Positions 38,452-47,446 of a stretch of 64,000 nt of DNA are shown here, one piece after another. The notes below the pieces were generated by a model. The model did not search any database. It saw nothing but the letters and a program-made list of their open reading frames with translations, and was not told the DNA's origin. Where the stretch lies: the NCBI RefSeq assembly GCF_003797825.1, contig NZ_RKME01000007.1:1-64000 (forward strand). Direction: 5' to 3'. Positions within the stretch are counted from its first letter, which is position 1; each line of letters begins with the position of its first letter. The position numbers and the translations under genes are program-made. The DNA is from Gordonia sp. OPL2 (GTDB lineage Bacteria > Actinomycetota > Actinomycetes > Mycobacteriales > Mycobacteriaceae).

Positions 38452-39039
38452 ATGACCACTTCATCCGACATCGCACCCGACGACCATGATTTCGCAGACG
38501 ACCTCAGCACACAGTTCCGGCAACTCGCCGGTGGTTTCGGCGAGGTCCTCGACGCCCTCGATGCGGACGCCTGGTCCGCACCATCCCCCTGTGACGGCTG
38601 GACCGCGCGAGAGGTCGTCGGCCACGTGATCGAGACGCAACGCGACTTCTTCGCCGGACATGGCGTCGATCTCGGCGACGCGCCGTCCCTCGAGGATCCC
38701 GCAGCGGCCTGGCGCACGCACAGCACCGTCGTCGCCGACCGGCTGGCCGACCCCGCCGTCGGCGACAAGGCCTTCGACGGCCACTTCGGCCCGACCACCG
38801 TCGGCGAGACCTTGCTCCGTTTCTACGGATTCGACATGGTGGCGCATCGCTGGGATGTCGCCACGGCCGCCGGCCAGGACCTCCGTTTCACCGACGACGA
38901 GCTGACCATGATGGAAACGGCGGCAGACGGTTTCGGCCCCGCGCTGTACAGCGACGGGGTGTGCGCAGCGGGCGTGGAGGCTCCTGCCGACGCCGACCGT
39001 CAGACCAGGCTGTTGGCCCGGCTGGGCCGTTCGGCCTGA
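38452..39039 (+). CDS. TIGR03086-family metal-binding protein (DinB/MDMPI fold)
   Basis: Soluble 195-aa protein of the mycothiol-dependent maleylpyruvate isomerase N-terminal superfamily. The four-helix bundle signature is WSAPSPCDGWTAREVVGHVIETQRDF with the first metal His, followed by the late His in DMVAHRWDVATA. Family members may use mycothiol as a cofactor; the substrate here is unknown. It is divergent from the AraC gene, which may regulate it. Confidence 0.88.
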   Translation: MTTSSDIAPDDHDFADDLSTQFRQLAGGFGEVLDALDADAWSAPSPCDGWTAREVVGHVIETQRDFFAGHGVDLGDAPSLEDPAAAWRTHSTVVADRLADPAVGDKAFDGHFGPTTVGETLLRFYGFDMVAHRWDVATAAGQDLRFTDDELTMMETAADGFGPALYSDGVCAAGVEAPADADRQTRLLARLGRSA

Positions 39040-39149
39040 TCACGCCGGGCCTCGTCCCCGGGTATCTCATCGTCCGCCGCGAGTCGATGGCGGATGGGGT
39101 GATGCCCGGGGGCGAACCAGTAGGCGATGGCCGCGCCGGCACCCGCCCC

Positions 39150-39395
39150 CTACGGAATCCAGCCGTTGCGGCGTGGGTACCGGGCGCGCAGAAGGCTGTA
39201 CAGGTACGTGCTCCCCAGCAGGACCGCGGCGGTGATCACGGCCGGCCAGAGGAACGAGTTGTCCATCGACCCGCGCACCGACATCAGCGCCCAGCCGATC
39301 GTGAGCAGCACGAGGGCGATCGTCGCGATCAGGCGGACCACCAGCACGAGTGTGGTGATCACCGCCCACACCGCTTCACGTCCCCGATCGGCCAT
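39150..39395 (-). CDS. Small membrane protein, hypothetical
   Basis: An 81-aa protein from ATG 39395 with two hydrophobic segments (about 9-33 and 43-64) and a basic C-terminus ending RARYPRRNGWIP. No family recognised. A longer in-frame extension would start inside the upstream divergent YccF region and lacks a ribosome site. Confidence 0.65.
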   Translation of the reverse strand: MADRGREAVWAVITTLVLVVRLIATIALVLLTIGWALMSVRGSMDNSFLWPAVITAAVLLGSTYLYSLLRARYPRRNGWIP

Positions 39396-39486
39396 GGCGT
39401 CAGGGTATCCGGCAAGGCCGGTCCCGCCCACCGGCCGAGGCGTCCGTTCGCCGACGCACACCCGCGCGGTGGCGGACAATGAGCGC

Positions 39487-39903
39487 ATGAAGACGATCCT
39501 CAACGTGATCTGGCTCTTGCTGTGTGGCGTGTGGATGGCGATCGGCTACGCGGTGGCCGGGATCATCTGCTGCATCCTGATCATCACCATCCCGTTCGGC
39601 ATCGCATCGTTCCGGATGGCCAACTACGCCCTGTGGCCGTTCGGCCGAACGGTCGTGCGCAAGCCGACGGCCGGCGCGATGTCCCTGGTCGGCAACATCA
39701 TCTGGCTGATCGTCGCCGGGATCTGGCTGGCCATCGGTCATATCGGGACCGGGATCGCGATGTGCCTGACCATCATCGGCATCCCCCTCGGGATCGCGAG
39801 CTTCAAGATGGTGCCGGTCTCGCTGCTGCCGCTCGGTGCCCAGATCGTGTCCACCGACCAGGACATCCGGGCCGGCGGCCCGATCGGCACCACCGGGTAC
39901 TGA
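39487..39903 (+). CDS. YccF-domain membrane protein
   Basis: Inner-membrane protein of 138 aa made of two similar halves. Each contains the YccF pattern N-x-I-W-L followed by a hydrophobic hairpin and the turn GIASF-(R/K)-M with IPFG/IPLG just before it (residues 7-45 and about 70-105). YccF proteins are widespread, with no known activity. It precedes the ufaA1-sigK operon by 80 bp, but a SigK-type promoter lies in between, so it is likely outside that operon. Confidence 0.9.
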   Translation: MKTILNVIWLLLCGVWMAIGYAVAGIICCILIITIPFGIASFRMANYALWPFGRTVVRKPTAGAMSLVGNIIWLIVAGIWLAIGHIGTGIAMCLTIIGIPLGIASFKMVPVSLLPLGAQIVSTDQDIRAGGPIGTTGY

Positions 39904-39948
39904 GTCCATCGGACGCGGACTCGCCCGAGGTCACCGGGCGATTCGGAC

Positions 39949-39975
39949 CCATCCGGACCGCGGTCGGTACCGAAC
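39949..39975 (+). promoter_or_regulatory. SigK-type promoter of the ufaA1-sigK operon
   Basis: CCATCC at 39949-39954 and CCGAAC at 39970-39975, separated by 15 bp, resemble the mycobacterial SigK promoter hexamers (CCATCC and CCGAAT). The -10 box ends 7 bp before the first ATG of the operon, so the transcript is leaderless or nearly so. This predicts autoregulation of sigK, the last-but-one gene of the operon. Confidence 0.7.
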
Positions 39976-39982
39976 ACCGGAC

Positions 39983-41302
39983 ATGAACCTTTCCGTGTCC
40001 CCCCGGCCGGCTCCCCGATCGGTCGCGATCGTCGGCGCGGGTGTGTCCGGGCTCACCGCCGCACATCTTTTGAGCGCTGCGGATCGGGTCACCGTCTTCG
40101 AGGCCGACGACCGCCTCGGTGGCCACGCCCACACCCACGATGTGACGTTCCCCGACGGCGCCGTCGTCCCCGTCGACAGCGGTTTCATCGTCCACAACGA
40201 CCGGACCTACCCGACGCTGCTGCGGCTGTTCGACGATCTGGGTGTCGCGACCCAGGACACCGACATGTCGATGTCGGTGCGATCGGAGATCACCGGCCTC
40301 GAGTACGCCGGTGCCAAGGGCCTGCGCGGTCTCATCCCGACGGCCCGCACCCTGACCCGCGGCCGGTATCTCCGGATGCTCGTCGAGATCACCCGATTCC
40401 ACCGGTCCGCACGCGCCCTTCTCGACGCCCCCGACTCCGACGAGCCATTGTCGGAGTTCGTGGCGCGCGAGAACTTCTCGCCGTATTTCGTGGACAACTT
40501 CCTCGTCCCGCTCGTGGCCGCCGTCTGGTCGTGCGATGCGGATGTCGCCGCCGACTACCCGGCGCGCTACCTGTTCACCTTCCTCGAACACCACGGGATG
40601 CTGTCGGTGTTCGGCTCGCCGACGTGGCGCACGGTCTGTGACGGATCGGCACGCTACGTCGAGAAGATCGAGGAGCGCATCCTCGGGGCCGGCGGGACCA
40701 TCCACGTGGGGACACCGGTCCGATCGGTACGCACCCGGTCCGGTGGCGGCGTGCAGATCGGCACCGACGGTGCCGATCAGGATTTCGACGCAGTCGTCAT
40801 CGCCACCCACCCGCATCAGGCACTCACCATGCTCTCGGCACCGACCGCCATCCAGCAGCGCGTGCTGTCGGCGATCCCCTATTCGGTCAAACCCGCCGTA
40901 CTGCACTCCGACATCTCGCTCCTCCCGCGCGCGCACCGCGCCTGGGCGTCGTGGAACTACCAGATACGCAGCGACGGTTCTGATGTGGCGGTCACCTACG
41001 ACCTGACCCGACTCATGCGGCTGCCGAATCCGACGCCGCGCATGCTGGTGACGATGGGTCGCACCGACCTCGTCGACGAATCCACCGTGATCGCCGAGAT
41101 GACCTACGAGCATCCGGTTTACACCACAAACTCCGTTGCCGCACAGGCACTTCTCCCCGATGCCTGCACCGACGACATCGTGTTCGCCGGCGCGTATCAC
41201 GGGTGGGGATTCCACGAGGACGGCGCACTCTCAGGCGCACGGGCCGCCGAACGTCTCGGCGCCTCCTGGTCTCCGGTCACCCGATCACAGGTGAGCGCAT
41301 GA
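39983..41302 (+). CDS. FAD-dependent oxidoreductase (Rv0449c-like, amine-oxidase fold)
   Basis: Flavoprotein, 439 aa. The N-terminal dinucleotide fold reads VAIVGAGVSGLTAAHLLS with the ribose-binding E in VTVFEADDRLGGHAHT, and the second FAD contact VIATHPHQAL is near residue 270. It is the counterpart of M. tuberculosis Rv0449c by gene order. Related proteins sit beside fatty-acid methyltransferases and are thought to act on methylene or unsaturated acyl chains. Its stop overlaps the DUF1365 start (ATGA). First gene of the SigK-type operon. Confidence 0.93.
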   Translation: MNLSVSPRPAPRSVAIVGAGVSGLTAAHLLSAADRVTVFEADDRLGGHAHTHDVTFPDGAVVPVDSGFIVHNDRTYPTLLRLFDDLGVATQDTDMSMSVRSEITGLEYAGAKGLRGLIPTARTLTRGRYLRMLVEITRFHRSARALLDAPDSDEPLSEFVARENFSPYFVDNFLVPLVAAVWSCDADVAADYPARYLFTFLEHHGMLSVFGSPTWRTVCDGSARYVEKIEERILGAGGTIHVGTPVRSVRTRSGGGVQIGTDGADQDFDAVVIATHPHQALTMLSAPTAIQQRVLSAIPYSVKPAVLHSDISLLPRAHRAWASWNYQIRSDGSDVAVTYDLTRLMRLPNPTPRMLVTMGRTDLVDESTVIAEMTYEHPVYTTNSVAAQALLPDACTDDIVFAGAYHGWGFHEDGALSGARAAERLGASWSPVTRSQVSA

Positions 41303-42105
41303 CCCCGATCCCCGCGGTGGTCCACACCCGCATCACCCACACCCGGACGACACCGATCCGGCATTCCTTCGTCTATCGCAGCGCCTCGTGGCTGATCGAC
41401 ATCGACGACCCACCTCGGCTGCCCTGGCTGCTGCGGATGTTCGCACGATTCGTCGCGGCCGACCACTTCCCCGAATCCGACAGTCCCGGTGACACTCTGC
41501 GCTCACGTCTGGACGCGCATCTGGATGCTGCGGACGTGGTACCCCCGAACGGCCGGGTCGTCGGTCTGCTGTCGCCGCGGGTGGCGGGACACGTCTTCAA
41601 TCCGCTGAGCGTCTACTGGTGCCACGACCTCGATGGCACCCTGCGATGCGTGGTGGCCGAGGTGCACAACACCTACGGCGAACGGCACTGTTATGTGACG
41701 ACCCCCGACGCACGCGGAGACGCCCGGGTACGCAAGGAGTTCTATGTCTCCCCGTTCAACGACGTCGACGGCACGTACCGGCTGCACGTACCCGAGCCCG
41801 ACCCCGACGGCCGCGTCGCCGTGTCCATCATCCTCGACCGTGAGGACCAGGGCTCGTTCGTCGCGTCGCTGACAGGGCGGGCGAAGCCGGCGACCGTGCG
41901 AGCGATTCTGACGACACAACTCGTCGCGCCACTCGCCCCACTGCTCGTCACCGCACGTATCCGCATCCAGGGAATCCGTCTGTGGCTCAAGCGACTTCCT
42001 GTCGTTTCCCGGCCCGTCCACGATCATGCGACGACCATCGCCGATGACACCCGACTCTCCCTCACCCCCTCTCGGAAGGACTTCGATGAACGCTCCGCTT
42101 CGTGA
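41299..42105 (+). CDS. DUF1365 family protein (Rv0448c-like)
   Basis: Protein of 268 aa starting in the ATGA overlap with the flavoprotein. It contains the DUF1365 hallmarks HTRTTPIRHSFVYR (N-terminus), FNPLSVYWCHD, VHNTYGERHCY and KEFYVSPFNDVDG. The family has no assigned reaction, but genes for it sit almost invariably between the flavoprotein and a cyclopropane-synthase-like methyltransferase, in bacteria where these clusters relate to lipid modification or singlet oxygen stress. The end overlaps the methyltransferase start by 20 bp. Confidence 0.93.
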   Translation: MTPIPAVVHTRITHTRTTPIRHSFVYRSASWLIDIDDPPRLPWLLRMFARFVAADHFPESDSPGDTLRSRLDAHLDAADVVPPNGRVVGLLSPRVAGHVFNPLSVYWCHDLDGTLRCVVAEVHNTYGERHCYVTTPDARGDARVRKEFYVSPFNDVDGTYRLHVPEPDPDGRVAVSIILDREDQGSFVASLTGRAKPATVRAILTTQLVAPLAPLLVTARIRIQGIRLWLKRLPVVSRPVHDHATTIADDTRLSLTPSRKDFDERSAS

Positions 42106-43402
42106 CCTCCCCGGCGACTTCACCCCCGACGAGGCCGCTCGCTGGCCCGATGTCGCACACGCACCGCGCCGACGCACGACCGCGATACGCAGCGCGGCGG
42201 CGGCCTGGTTGTTCCGGAACGCCACCCGTCGCGTCGACGTCCGCGTCGAGTTCCCGGACGGCTCCACCTCGGGCCGCGACGACGAACGGGTACTGCCGCG
42301 CATGATCATCCGACGCCCCGATGCCTTCGCCCGGCGCGTCGGCACCGACGGCCTCATCGGGTTCGGGGAGTCGTTCATGGCCGGCGACTGGACGACCGAC
42401 GACCTCGTCGGCGTCCTCACCCCGTTCGCCACCCGCCTGGCCCGACTCGTCCCGCGACCGCTGCAAGTCCTCCGCACCGCCGTCCTGCCGAAACAGCCCG
42501 ACACAGAGGACAACTCGACCGCCAACACCCGGTCGAACATAGCCCGGCACTACGACCTGTCCAACGACCTGTTCGCTCTGTTCCTCGACGAGTCGATGAC
42601 CTACTCGAGTGCCTTGTTCGCCGACCTCGAGCGTGGCACGCGTCCGCCGTGGTCGGATCTCGCCTCCGCGCAGCACCGCAAGATCGACCGACTGCTCGAC
42701 CTCGCGGGAGTCGGCGAGGGAACGCGCCTGCTCGAGATCGGGACCGGTTGGGGCGAACTCTGTCTGCGTGCCGCCGCGCGCGGAGCAACGGTGCATTCCG
42801 TCACGTTGTCGTCGGAGCAGCAGGAGCTGGCACGGCAACGCGTCGCCGACGCCGGGCTGTCGGACAAGGTGACGATCGACCTGTGCGACTACCGCCACGT
42901 CGAGGGCAGCTACGACGCCGTGGTGTCGGTGGAGATGATCGAGGCGGTGGGCGAGAAGTACTGGCCCGTCTACTTCGAGACCATCGACCGCGTCCTCGCC
43001 CCCGGGGGTCGGGTGGCCATCCAGGCCATCACGATGCCGCACGACCGTATGGTCGCCTCCCGCAGCACCTACACGTGGGTGCACAAGTACATCTTCCCCG
43101 GCGGACAGCTGACCTCGCTCAAGGCGCTCGACGCGGTGACCCGCCGCAACACCACGCTGCGATTGACCGATCAGCTCGGCATGGGCATGCACTACGCGGA
43201 GACCCTCCGGCTGTGGCGTGAGCGTTTCACCACCCGGCGCGACGACGTGGCAGCGCTCGGCTTCGACACCACGTTCCGCCGGATGTGGGAGTTCTACCTC
43301 GCCTACTCCGAAGCAGGGTTCCGCGCCGGCTATCTCGACGTGCACCAGTTGCTGTTCACCCGCCCGGACGGGGACGGCCGTCGTCGGAGGTCACGGCGAT
43401 GA
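42086..43402 (+). CDS. ufaA1: Fatty-acid methyltransferase, cyclopropane-fatty-acyl-phospholipid synthase family (UfaA1-like)
   Basis: SAM-dependent enzyme, 438 aa, methylating unsaturated acyl chains of phospholipids. The ATG at 42086 follows GGAAGGA. Core motifs are NIARHYDLSNDLFALFLDESMTYSSALF, SAM motif LLEIGTGWGELCLRAAARG, VSVEMIEAVGEKYW (catalytic region) and YIFPGGQL. It is the positional and sequence counterpart of M. tuberculosis Rv0447c, for which tuberculostearic acid synthesis was reported; other work assigns that to TmsAB, so the exact product is open. Confidence 0.93.
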   Translation: MNAPLRDLPGDFTPDEAARWPDVAHAPRRRTTAIRSAAAAWLFRNATRRVDVRVEFPDGSTSGRDDERVLPRMIIRRPDAFARRVGTDGLIGFGESFMAGDWTTDDLVGVLTPFATRLARLVPRPLQVLRTAVLPKQPDTEDNSTANTRSNIARHYDLSNDLFALFLDESMTYSSALFADLERGTRPPWSDLASAQHRKIDRLLDLAGVGEGTRLLEIGTGWGELCLRAAARGATVHSVTLSSEQQELARQRVADAGLSDKVTIDLCDYRHVEGSYDAVVSVEMIEAVGEKYWPVYFETIDRVLAPGGRVAIQAITMPHDRMVASRSTYTWVHKYIFPGGQLTSLKALDAVTRRNTTLRLTDQLGMGMHYAETLRLWRERFTTRRDDVAALGFDTTFRRMWEFYLAYSEAGFRAGYLDVHQLLFTRPDGDGRRRRSRR

Positions 43403-44223
43403 TCGACACCGGCTCGGCATGGACAGCGTTCGCGATCGTCACGATCGCGTCGCTGGTGCTGCTCGTCGTGCTGCAGACCATCACCCTGGTCATAGGGCAC
43501 CGCATCGGACGCTACAACGTCGTCGACGTCACCTGGGGACTCGGATTCGTCCTGGTCGCCTGGCTCGCCCTGATCATCGGACCGGGCGACGCCACACGCC
43601 GGTGGGTTCTCGCAGCCCTGGTGTCGGTGTGGGGTCTGCGGCTCTCGTGGCACATGTTCGTCAAGTCCAAGGGCAAGGGTGAGGATCCCCGCTACACCGA
43701 TCTGCTGACCCGCACCGGCGGCAGTCCGCTGGCCACCGCGGCCCGCAAGATCTTCGCCACCCAGGCGATCTCCCAGTGGTTCGTCTCGCTGCCGATCCAG
43801 GTGTCGGCCGTCGTCGGCGCCACCCAGGGCGGATGGATCACGGTGTTCGTGGCCGGTGTGGCGTTGTGGCTGCTGGGATTCACGTTCGAGGCGGTGGGCG
43901 ATGCGCAGTTGCGGCGCTTCAAGGCCGACCCGTCGAACAAGGGCGCGATCATGGACCGGGGGCTCTGGTCGTGGACGCGTCACCCGAACTACTTCGGCGA
44001 CTCGAGTGTGTGGTGGGGACTGTGGCTCATCGCGGCGAGCGCGTGGCCAGGTGTGCTGACCGTGTTGTCACCGGTCGCGATGACGTACTTCCTGGTCTAT
44101 GCCACCGGTGCGCGTCTGCTCGAGGAATCGATGAGCAAACGCCCCGGCTATGCCGACTATCAGGCACGTACCTCCTACTTCCTGCCGCGTCCGCCCCGCC
44201 GGGCCGGACGCACCTCGGTGTGA
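43399..44223 (+). CDS. DUF1295 family membrane protein (steroid-reductase-like fold, Rv0446c-like)
   Basis: Integral membrane protein of 274 aa, starting in an ATGA overlap. Six or seven hydrophobic segments run across the length. DUF1295 hallmarks are NVVDVTWGLGFVLVAW, DPRYTDL, RGLWSWTRHPNYFGDSSVWWGLWL and the tail RPGYADYQARTSYFLPRPP. The RHPNYF motif is shared with steroid 5-alpha-reductase and isoprenylcysteine methyltransferase folds, suggesting NADPH- or SAM-dependent lipid chemistry in the membrane. It sits in the ufaA1 operon and its stop overlaps the sigK ATG. Confidence 0.93.
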   Translation: MIDTGSAWTAFAIVTIASLVLLVVLQTITLVIGHRIGRYNVVDVTWGLGFVLVAWLALIIGPGDATRRWVLAALVSVWGLRLSWHMFVKSKGKGEDPRYTDLLTRTGGSPLATAARKIFATQAISQWFVSLPIQVSAVVGATQGGWITVFVAGVALWLLGFTFEAVGDAQLRRFKADPSNKGAIMDRGLWSWTRHPNYFGDSSVWWGLWLIAASAWPGVLTVLSPVAMTYFLVYATGARLLEESMSKRPGYADYQARTSYFLPRPPRRAGRTSV

Positions 44224-44894
44224 TGACCACCCTCGCGCCGCGCGTATCTCCGGGACCCGTTTCGTTGAGGCGTTCCGTTCTGCCGGATATCCTGATCGAC
44301 GATGACGACCGAGTGCTCGCGGTGACAGCAGACCCCGCATCCGACACAGCCGCCCTGCCGGCCCTGCTCGATCGGATCGCATCCGGCGACTCCGATGCCT
44401 TCGCCCGTTTCTATGACCTGACGTGCGACCGCGTGTACGGCATGGTGCTGCGGGTGCTGCGCGATCCGGGCTACTCCGAGGAGACCACCCAGGAAGTCTT
44501 CCTGCAGGTGTGGCGATCTGCGGAGAACTTCGACCCGCAAGCGGGGTCAGCGCTGTCATGGCTGATCACACTGGCCCACCGTCGGGCGGTCGACCGGGTC
44601 CGTGCGGAGTCGGCCGCGAGCCGACGGAACGTCACCTACGGTCTCGAGTCGGTGCAGTCGACCTTCGACGAGGTCACCGAGACGGTGGCCACCCGAGAGA
44701 CCACCCGCGAGGTGGTGGGGTGTCTGGAGACGTTGTCCGACGTCCAGCGCCAGTCGGTGGACCTCGCCTACTACCACGGCCTGACCTACCGCGAGGTCGC
44801 CGAACGACTGACCGTGGCGCTGCCGACGGTGAAGTCCCGTATCCGCGACGGCCTCAAACGCCTGCGCAATTGTCTGGGAGATCGCGATGTCTGA
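44223..44894 (+). CDS. sigK: ECF RNA polymerase sigma factor SigK
   Basis: Extracytoplasmic function sigma factor, 223 aa from the ATG overlapping the previous stop; a GTG at 44322 would give 190 aa, closer to the 187 aa of M. tuberculosis SigK. Region 2 reads AFARFYDLTCDRVYGMVLRVLRDPGYSEETTQEVFLQVWR and region 4 LTYREVAERLTVALPTVKSRIRDGLKRLRNCL, matching mycobacterial SigK almost motif for motif. It directs transcription from CCATCC/CCGAAT-type promoters, three of which are visible in this window. The anti-sigma gene overlaps its end by 8 bp. Confidence 0.95.
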   Translation: MTTLAPRVSPGPVSLRRSVLPDILIDDDDRVLAVTADPASDTAALPALLDRIASGDSDAFARFYDLTCDRVYGMVLRVLRDPGYSEETTQEVFLQVWRSAENFDPQAGSALSWLITLAHRRAVDRVRAESAASRRNVTYGLESVQSTFDEVTETVATRETTREVVGCLETLSDVQRQSVDLAYYHGLTYREVAERLTVALPTVKSRIRDGLKRLRNCLGDRDV

Positions 44895-45684
44895 CGACGA
44901 ACTCCTCGATCTCGCTCCGGCCGTCGGTCTCGACGCCGTTCAGGGCGCTGAACTCGACGACGTGCACCGGCAGGTCGGGGCCGCCTCCCCCGAGGTGCGC
45001 ACCGAATTCCACCGTCAGGTCGCCGCGACCCGGGAGGCCATGGCCAACGTCAGCGCCGTGACGGCGTCCGCACCACCGGAGACGTTGCGCGACCGCATCC
45101 TGGCCGCCGCGCGCTCGGACGTGTCGTCGGCGCCGACGCCGCCGACCCCGGTGACGCCGCCGACTCCGGTGACCCCTGCCGAGAATCCGGCGGTCACCGC
45201 ACCTGCGGCCGCGACCGTCACCCCGCTGCACCGCCGGCGCCGCGTCGCCTACCTGGCCGCGGCCGCCGTCGTCGCGATCGCGGTGGGCGCGGTCGGATGG
45301 GTGATCGGCGCATCGTCGAGCCCGGACCAACAGCAGCAGCCACCGACCGCCGAGCAGGTGTTCGCCGCCAAGGACGTCCGGACCTCGTCCGGGGACGTGG
45401 CGACCGGTCGTGCAACCGTCACCTACTCACCGACCGCAGATGCCGGCGTGCTGGTGATGAACGACGTCCCGCCGCCACAGCCGGGGACGGTCTACCAGAT
45501 GTGGCTGGTCGGCCCCGGTGGCGAGACGTCGGCGGGCACGATGACCGACAAGGATGTCGCACCGTCGACCACCGCGGTGATCAAGAACCTCGGCGGCGCA
45601 ACGTCGTTGGCGTTCACGGTCGAACCTCCCGGCGGATCCGCCGCGCCGACCGGACCGTTCGTCGCGCAGCTGCCGCTGAGCTGA
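44887..45684 (+). CDS. rskA: Anti-sigma-K factor RskA
   Basis: Membrane anti-sigma factor, 265 aa. An N-terminal cytoplasmic anti-sigma domain (1-80) binds SigK, followed by a Pro/Thr-Val repeat linker (TPPTPVTPPTPVTP, about 82-98). A single transmembrane helix (about 119-140; YLAAAAVVAIAVGAVGWVI) leads to an extracytoplasmic RskA domain with PAPGTVYQMWLVG-like and SLAFTVEPPGGS motifs. It is probably released by regulated proteolysis, as in M. tuberculosis. Last gene of the operon. Confidence 0.94.
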   Translation: MSDDELLDLAPAVGLDAVQGAELDDVHRQVGAASPEVRTEFHRQVAATREAMANVSAVTASAPPETLRDRILAAARSDVSSAPTPPTPVTPPTPVTPAENPAVTAPAAATVTPLHRRRRVAYLAAAAVVAIAVGAVGWVIGASSSPDQQQQPPTAEQVFAAKDVRTSSGDVATGRATVTYSPTADAGVLVMNDVPPPQPGTVYQMWLVGPGGETSAGTMTDKDVAPSTTAVIKNLGGATSLAFTVEPPGGSAAPTGPFVAQLPLS

Positions 45685-45691
45685 GCCGCCG

Positions 45692-45840
45692 CCCTTCGTG
45701 ACGCTCGGCTGGCGCCTCGCTCCTCAGGGATCGGTTTTCACACACCGCGAGCCTGCGAGCGTCACGTCACGATCCCTGAGGAGCGAGCTTGCGAGCGTCA
45801 CGACCCCTGAGGAGCGAGCCTGCGAGCGTCACGAAGGGTC
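45692..45840. repeat. Inverted and tandem CTGAGGAGCGAGC elements (terminator region)
   Basis: An inverted copy (CCCTTCGTGACGCTCG at 45692 to CTCGCTCCTCAGGGATCGG at 45734) faces two direct copies (45771-45802 and 45803-45838), with a partial copy at 45748-45767. The whole space between the convergent rskA and ligase genes is made of this element, and the facing copies can form a long hairpin that would terminate both transcripts. Confidence 0.85.
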
Positions 45841-47356
45841 ACGGCAACAGCCCACGAATCGTGTCGATGGTGTCGGCCTGGGCCGCGTCCTTGTCCGGCC
45901 GGTAGCGGACCACCCGGGCGAACCGAAGCGCCACGCCACCCGGGTAACGCGAACTGCGCTGCACCCCATCGAGTTCGATCTCGACGACGATCTCGGGTCG
46001 CATGTACACGGTGTAGTTGTCGCGGTGCGTCTCATGCTTCGGGAACTGGTCCGTCTGCCATTGCAGGAGCGCGTCGGTCAGCCCCTTGAACGTCTTGCCG
46101 ACCATGACCGGCGGACCTCCGTCGGGATCGCGGGCGCCGAGGTGCAGATTCGACAGGAATCCGGTCCGACGACCCGATCCCCATTCCGCGGCCAGCACGA
46201 CGAGATCGAAGGTGTGCACGGGTTTGACCTTCTGCCAGGTCTTTCCGCGTCGTCCGGCGGCGTACGGTCCCGACAGCGACTTCACCATGACACCTTCGTG
46301 CCCGGCGGCGAGCGCGGCATCGAAATGGTCCTGCGCCTGTTCGACGGAGGGGTTGACCACGTAGGGGATTCGCATGTCGGGTGCGACAGACGTCAACGCG
46401 TCCAACCGGTCTCGCAGCGGACTGTCGATCAGGTCGACACCGTCGAGGTGTAGGCAGTCGAAGAAGAAGGGGCGCAGCAGACCGAGCGGGTCGTCGGTCA
46501 GTTCGCCCGCCGAGCCGAAGCGACTCATCGTGTCCTGAAACGGCCGTGGCCTGCCGTCCGCGTCGAGGGTGAGAGTCTCGCCGTCCAGGATGATTCTGTC
46601 GCAAGGCAATTCACGGATGACCGCGACCAGGTCGGGCACCGCCCCGGTGATGTCACGCAACGTGCGGGTGTACACCGACACTTCGTCTCCGCGACGATGC
46701 ACCTGGATACGCGCGCCGTCGAGCTTGAAGTCCACCACCACATCCGGGCCGAGCGCGAGGACCGCCTCGGCGAGCGAATCGGCGGGGGTCGCGAGCATGG
46801 GGGCGACCGCTCGGCCGACCTCGAGGCCGACGTCGGCGAGTGCCTCGGCCCCTCCGTGCACCGCCAACGACGCCGTCTGCGGCAGCGAACCGGTGAGCAT
46901 GTGCGCTCGGCGCACGAGATCGAGCGGCTTCCCGGACGCCGAGGCGATCGCGTCGACCATCACTCCGGCCAGCGCCCCCTGTCGCAATTCACCGGTCATC
47001 AGTCGTCGCAGGAAACTCTGCTCGACATCGGTTGCGGCGCCGAACAACTCCTCGAGGATCTGCTTACGCAGCGCAGCCGATCCGGGTCCGGCGGCACCGG
47101 CGAGGCGGGTGAACAGCTCGTCGACATCACTCACGTCGAGCGTGGTCACGTCGGCGGGCGTCGGCACCGATGACAGCGATCGCCAGCCGACGCCGAGCCG
47201 GCCCTGGCCGATCACGCCGGAGAGCCATGCGACGACGGTCGGGATCTCATCGGCGAGCGCGTCGTCGAGCAGTGCACGCAGCGTAGCGGTCTTCTGCTTG
47301 CGCGATCGGGTCGCGGCGATGTCCGCCGACGCGTCGACGATCCGGGAGAGCCTCAC
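45839..47356 (-). CDS. ligB: ATP-dependent DNA ligase (LigB-type)
   Basis: Seals DNA nicks using ATP; 505 aa. The nucleotidyl motif I is VDFKLDGARIQVHR with the AMP-accepting Lys, followed by motif III ILDGETL, IV GHEGVMVKSL, and V TWQKVKP. The long N-terminal region (1-200) is the DNA-binding domain typical of archaeal and mycobacterial LigB (Rv3062). It is an accessory ligase, since bacterial replication uses the NAD-dependent LigA. Its stop codon adjoins the end of a repeat element. Confidence 0.94.
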   Translation of the reverse strand: MRLSRIVDASADIAATRSRKQKTATLRALLDDALADEIPTVVAWLSGVIGQGRLGVGWRSLSSVPTPADVTTLDVSDVDELFTRLAGAAGPGSAALRKQILEELFGAATDVEQSFLRRLMTGELRQGALAGVMVDAIASASGKPLDLVRRAHMLTGSLPQTASLAVHGGAEALADVGLEVGRAVAPMLATPADSLAEAVLALGPDVVVDFKLDGARIQVHRRGDEVSVYTRTLRDITGAVPDLVAVIRELPCDRIILDGETLTLDADGRPRPFQDTMSRFGSAGELTDDPLGLLRPFFFDCLHLDGVDLIDSPLRDRLDALTSVAPDMRIPYVVNPSVEQAQDHFDAALAAGHEGVMVKSLSGPYAAGRRGKTWQKVKPVHTFDLVVLAAEWGSGRRTGFLSNLHLGARDPDGGPPVMVGKTFKGLTDALLQWQTDQFPKHETHRDNYTVYMRPEIVVEIELDGVQRSSRYPGGVALRFARVVRYRPDKDAAQADTIDTIRGLLP

Positions 47357-47401
47357 CGCTCCGAGGCTACCGGCCGGTGACGCACCAGCGGACGCGATTG
47401 T

Positions 47402-47438
47402 GTGGTGCGGACGCGCGCACTGCGAGCGTCCGCACCAC
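47402..47438 (-). terminator. Hairpin terminator of doxX-like gene
   Basis: Perfect 13-bp stem (GTGGTGCGGACGC / GCGTCCGCACCAC) with an 11-nt loop, 9 bp beyond the DoxX stop, in the space before the ligase gene. Confidence 0.85.
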
Positions 47439-47446
47439 GTGGTCTG

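Noticed and set aside
44223-45684. SigL- or SigD-type sigma/anti-sigma pair
   Set aside because: Region 2 and 4 motifs and the ufaA1 gene order match SigK-RskA specifically.
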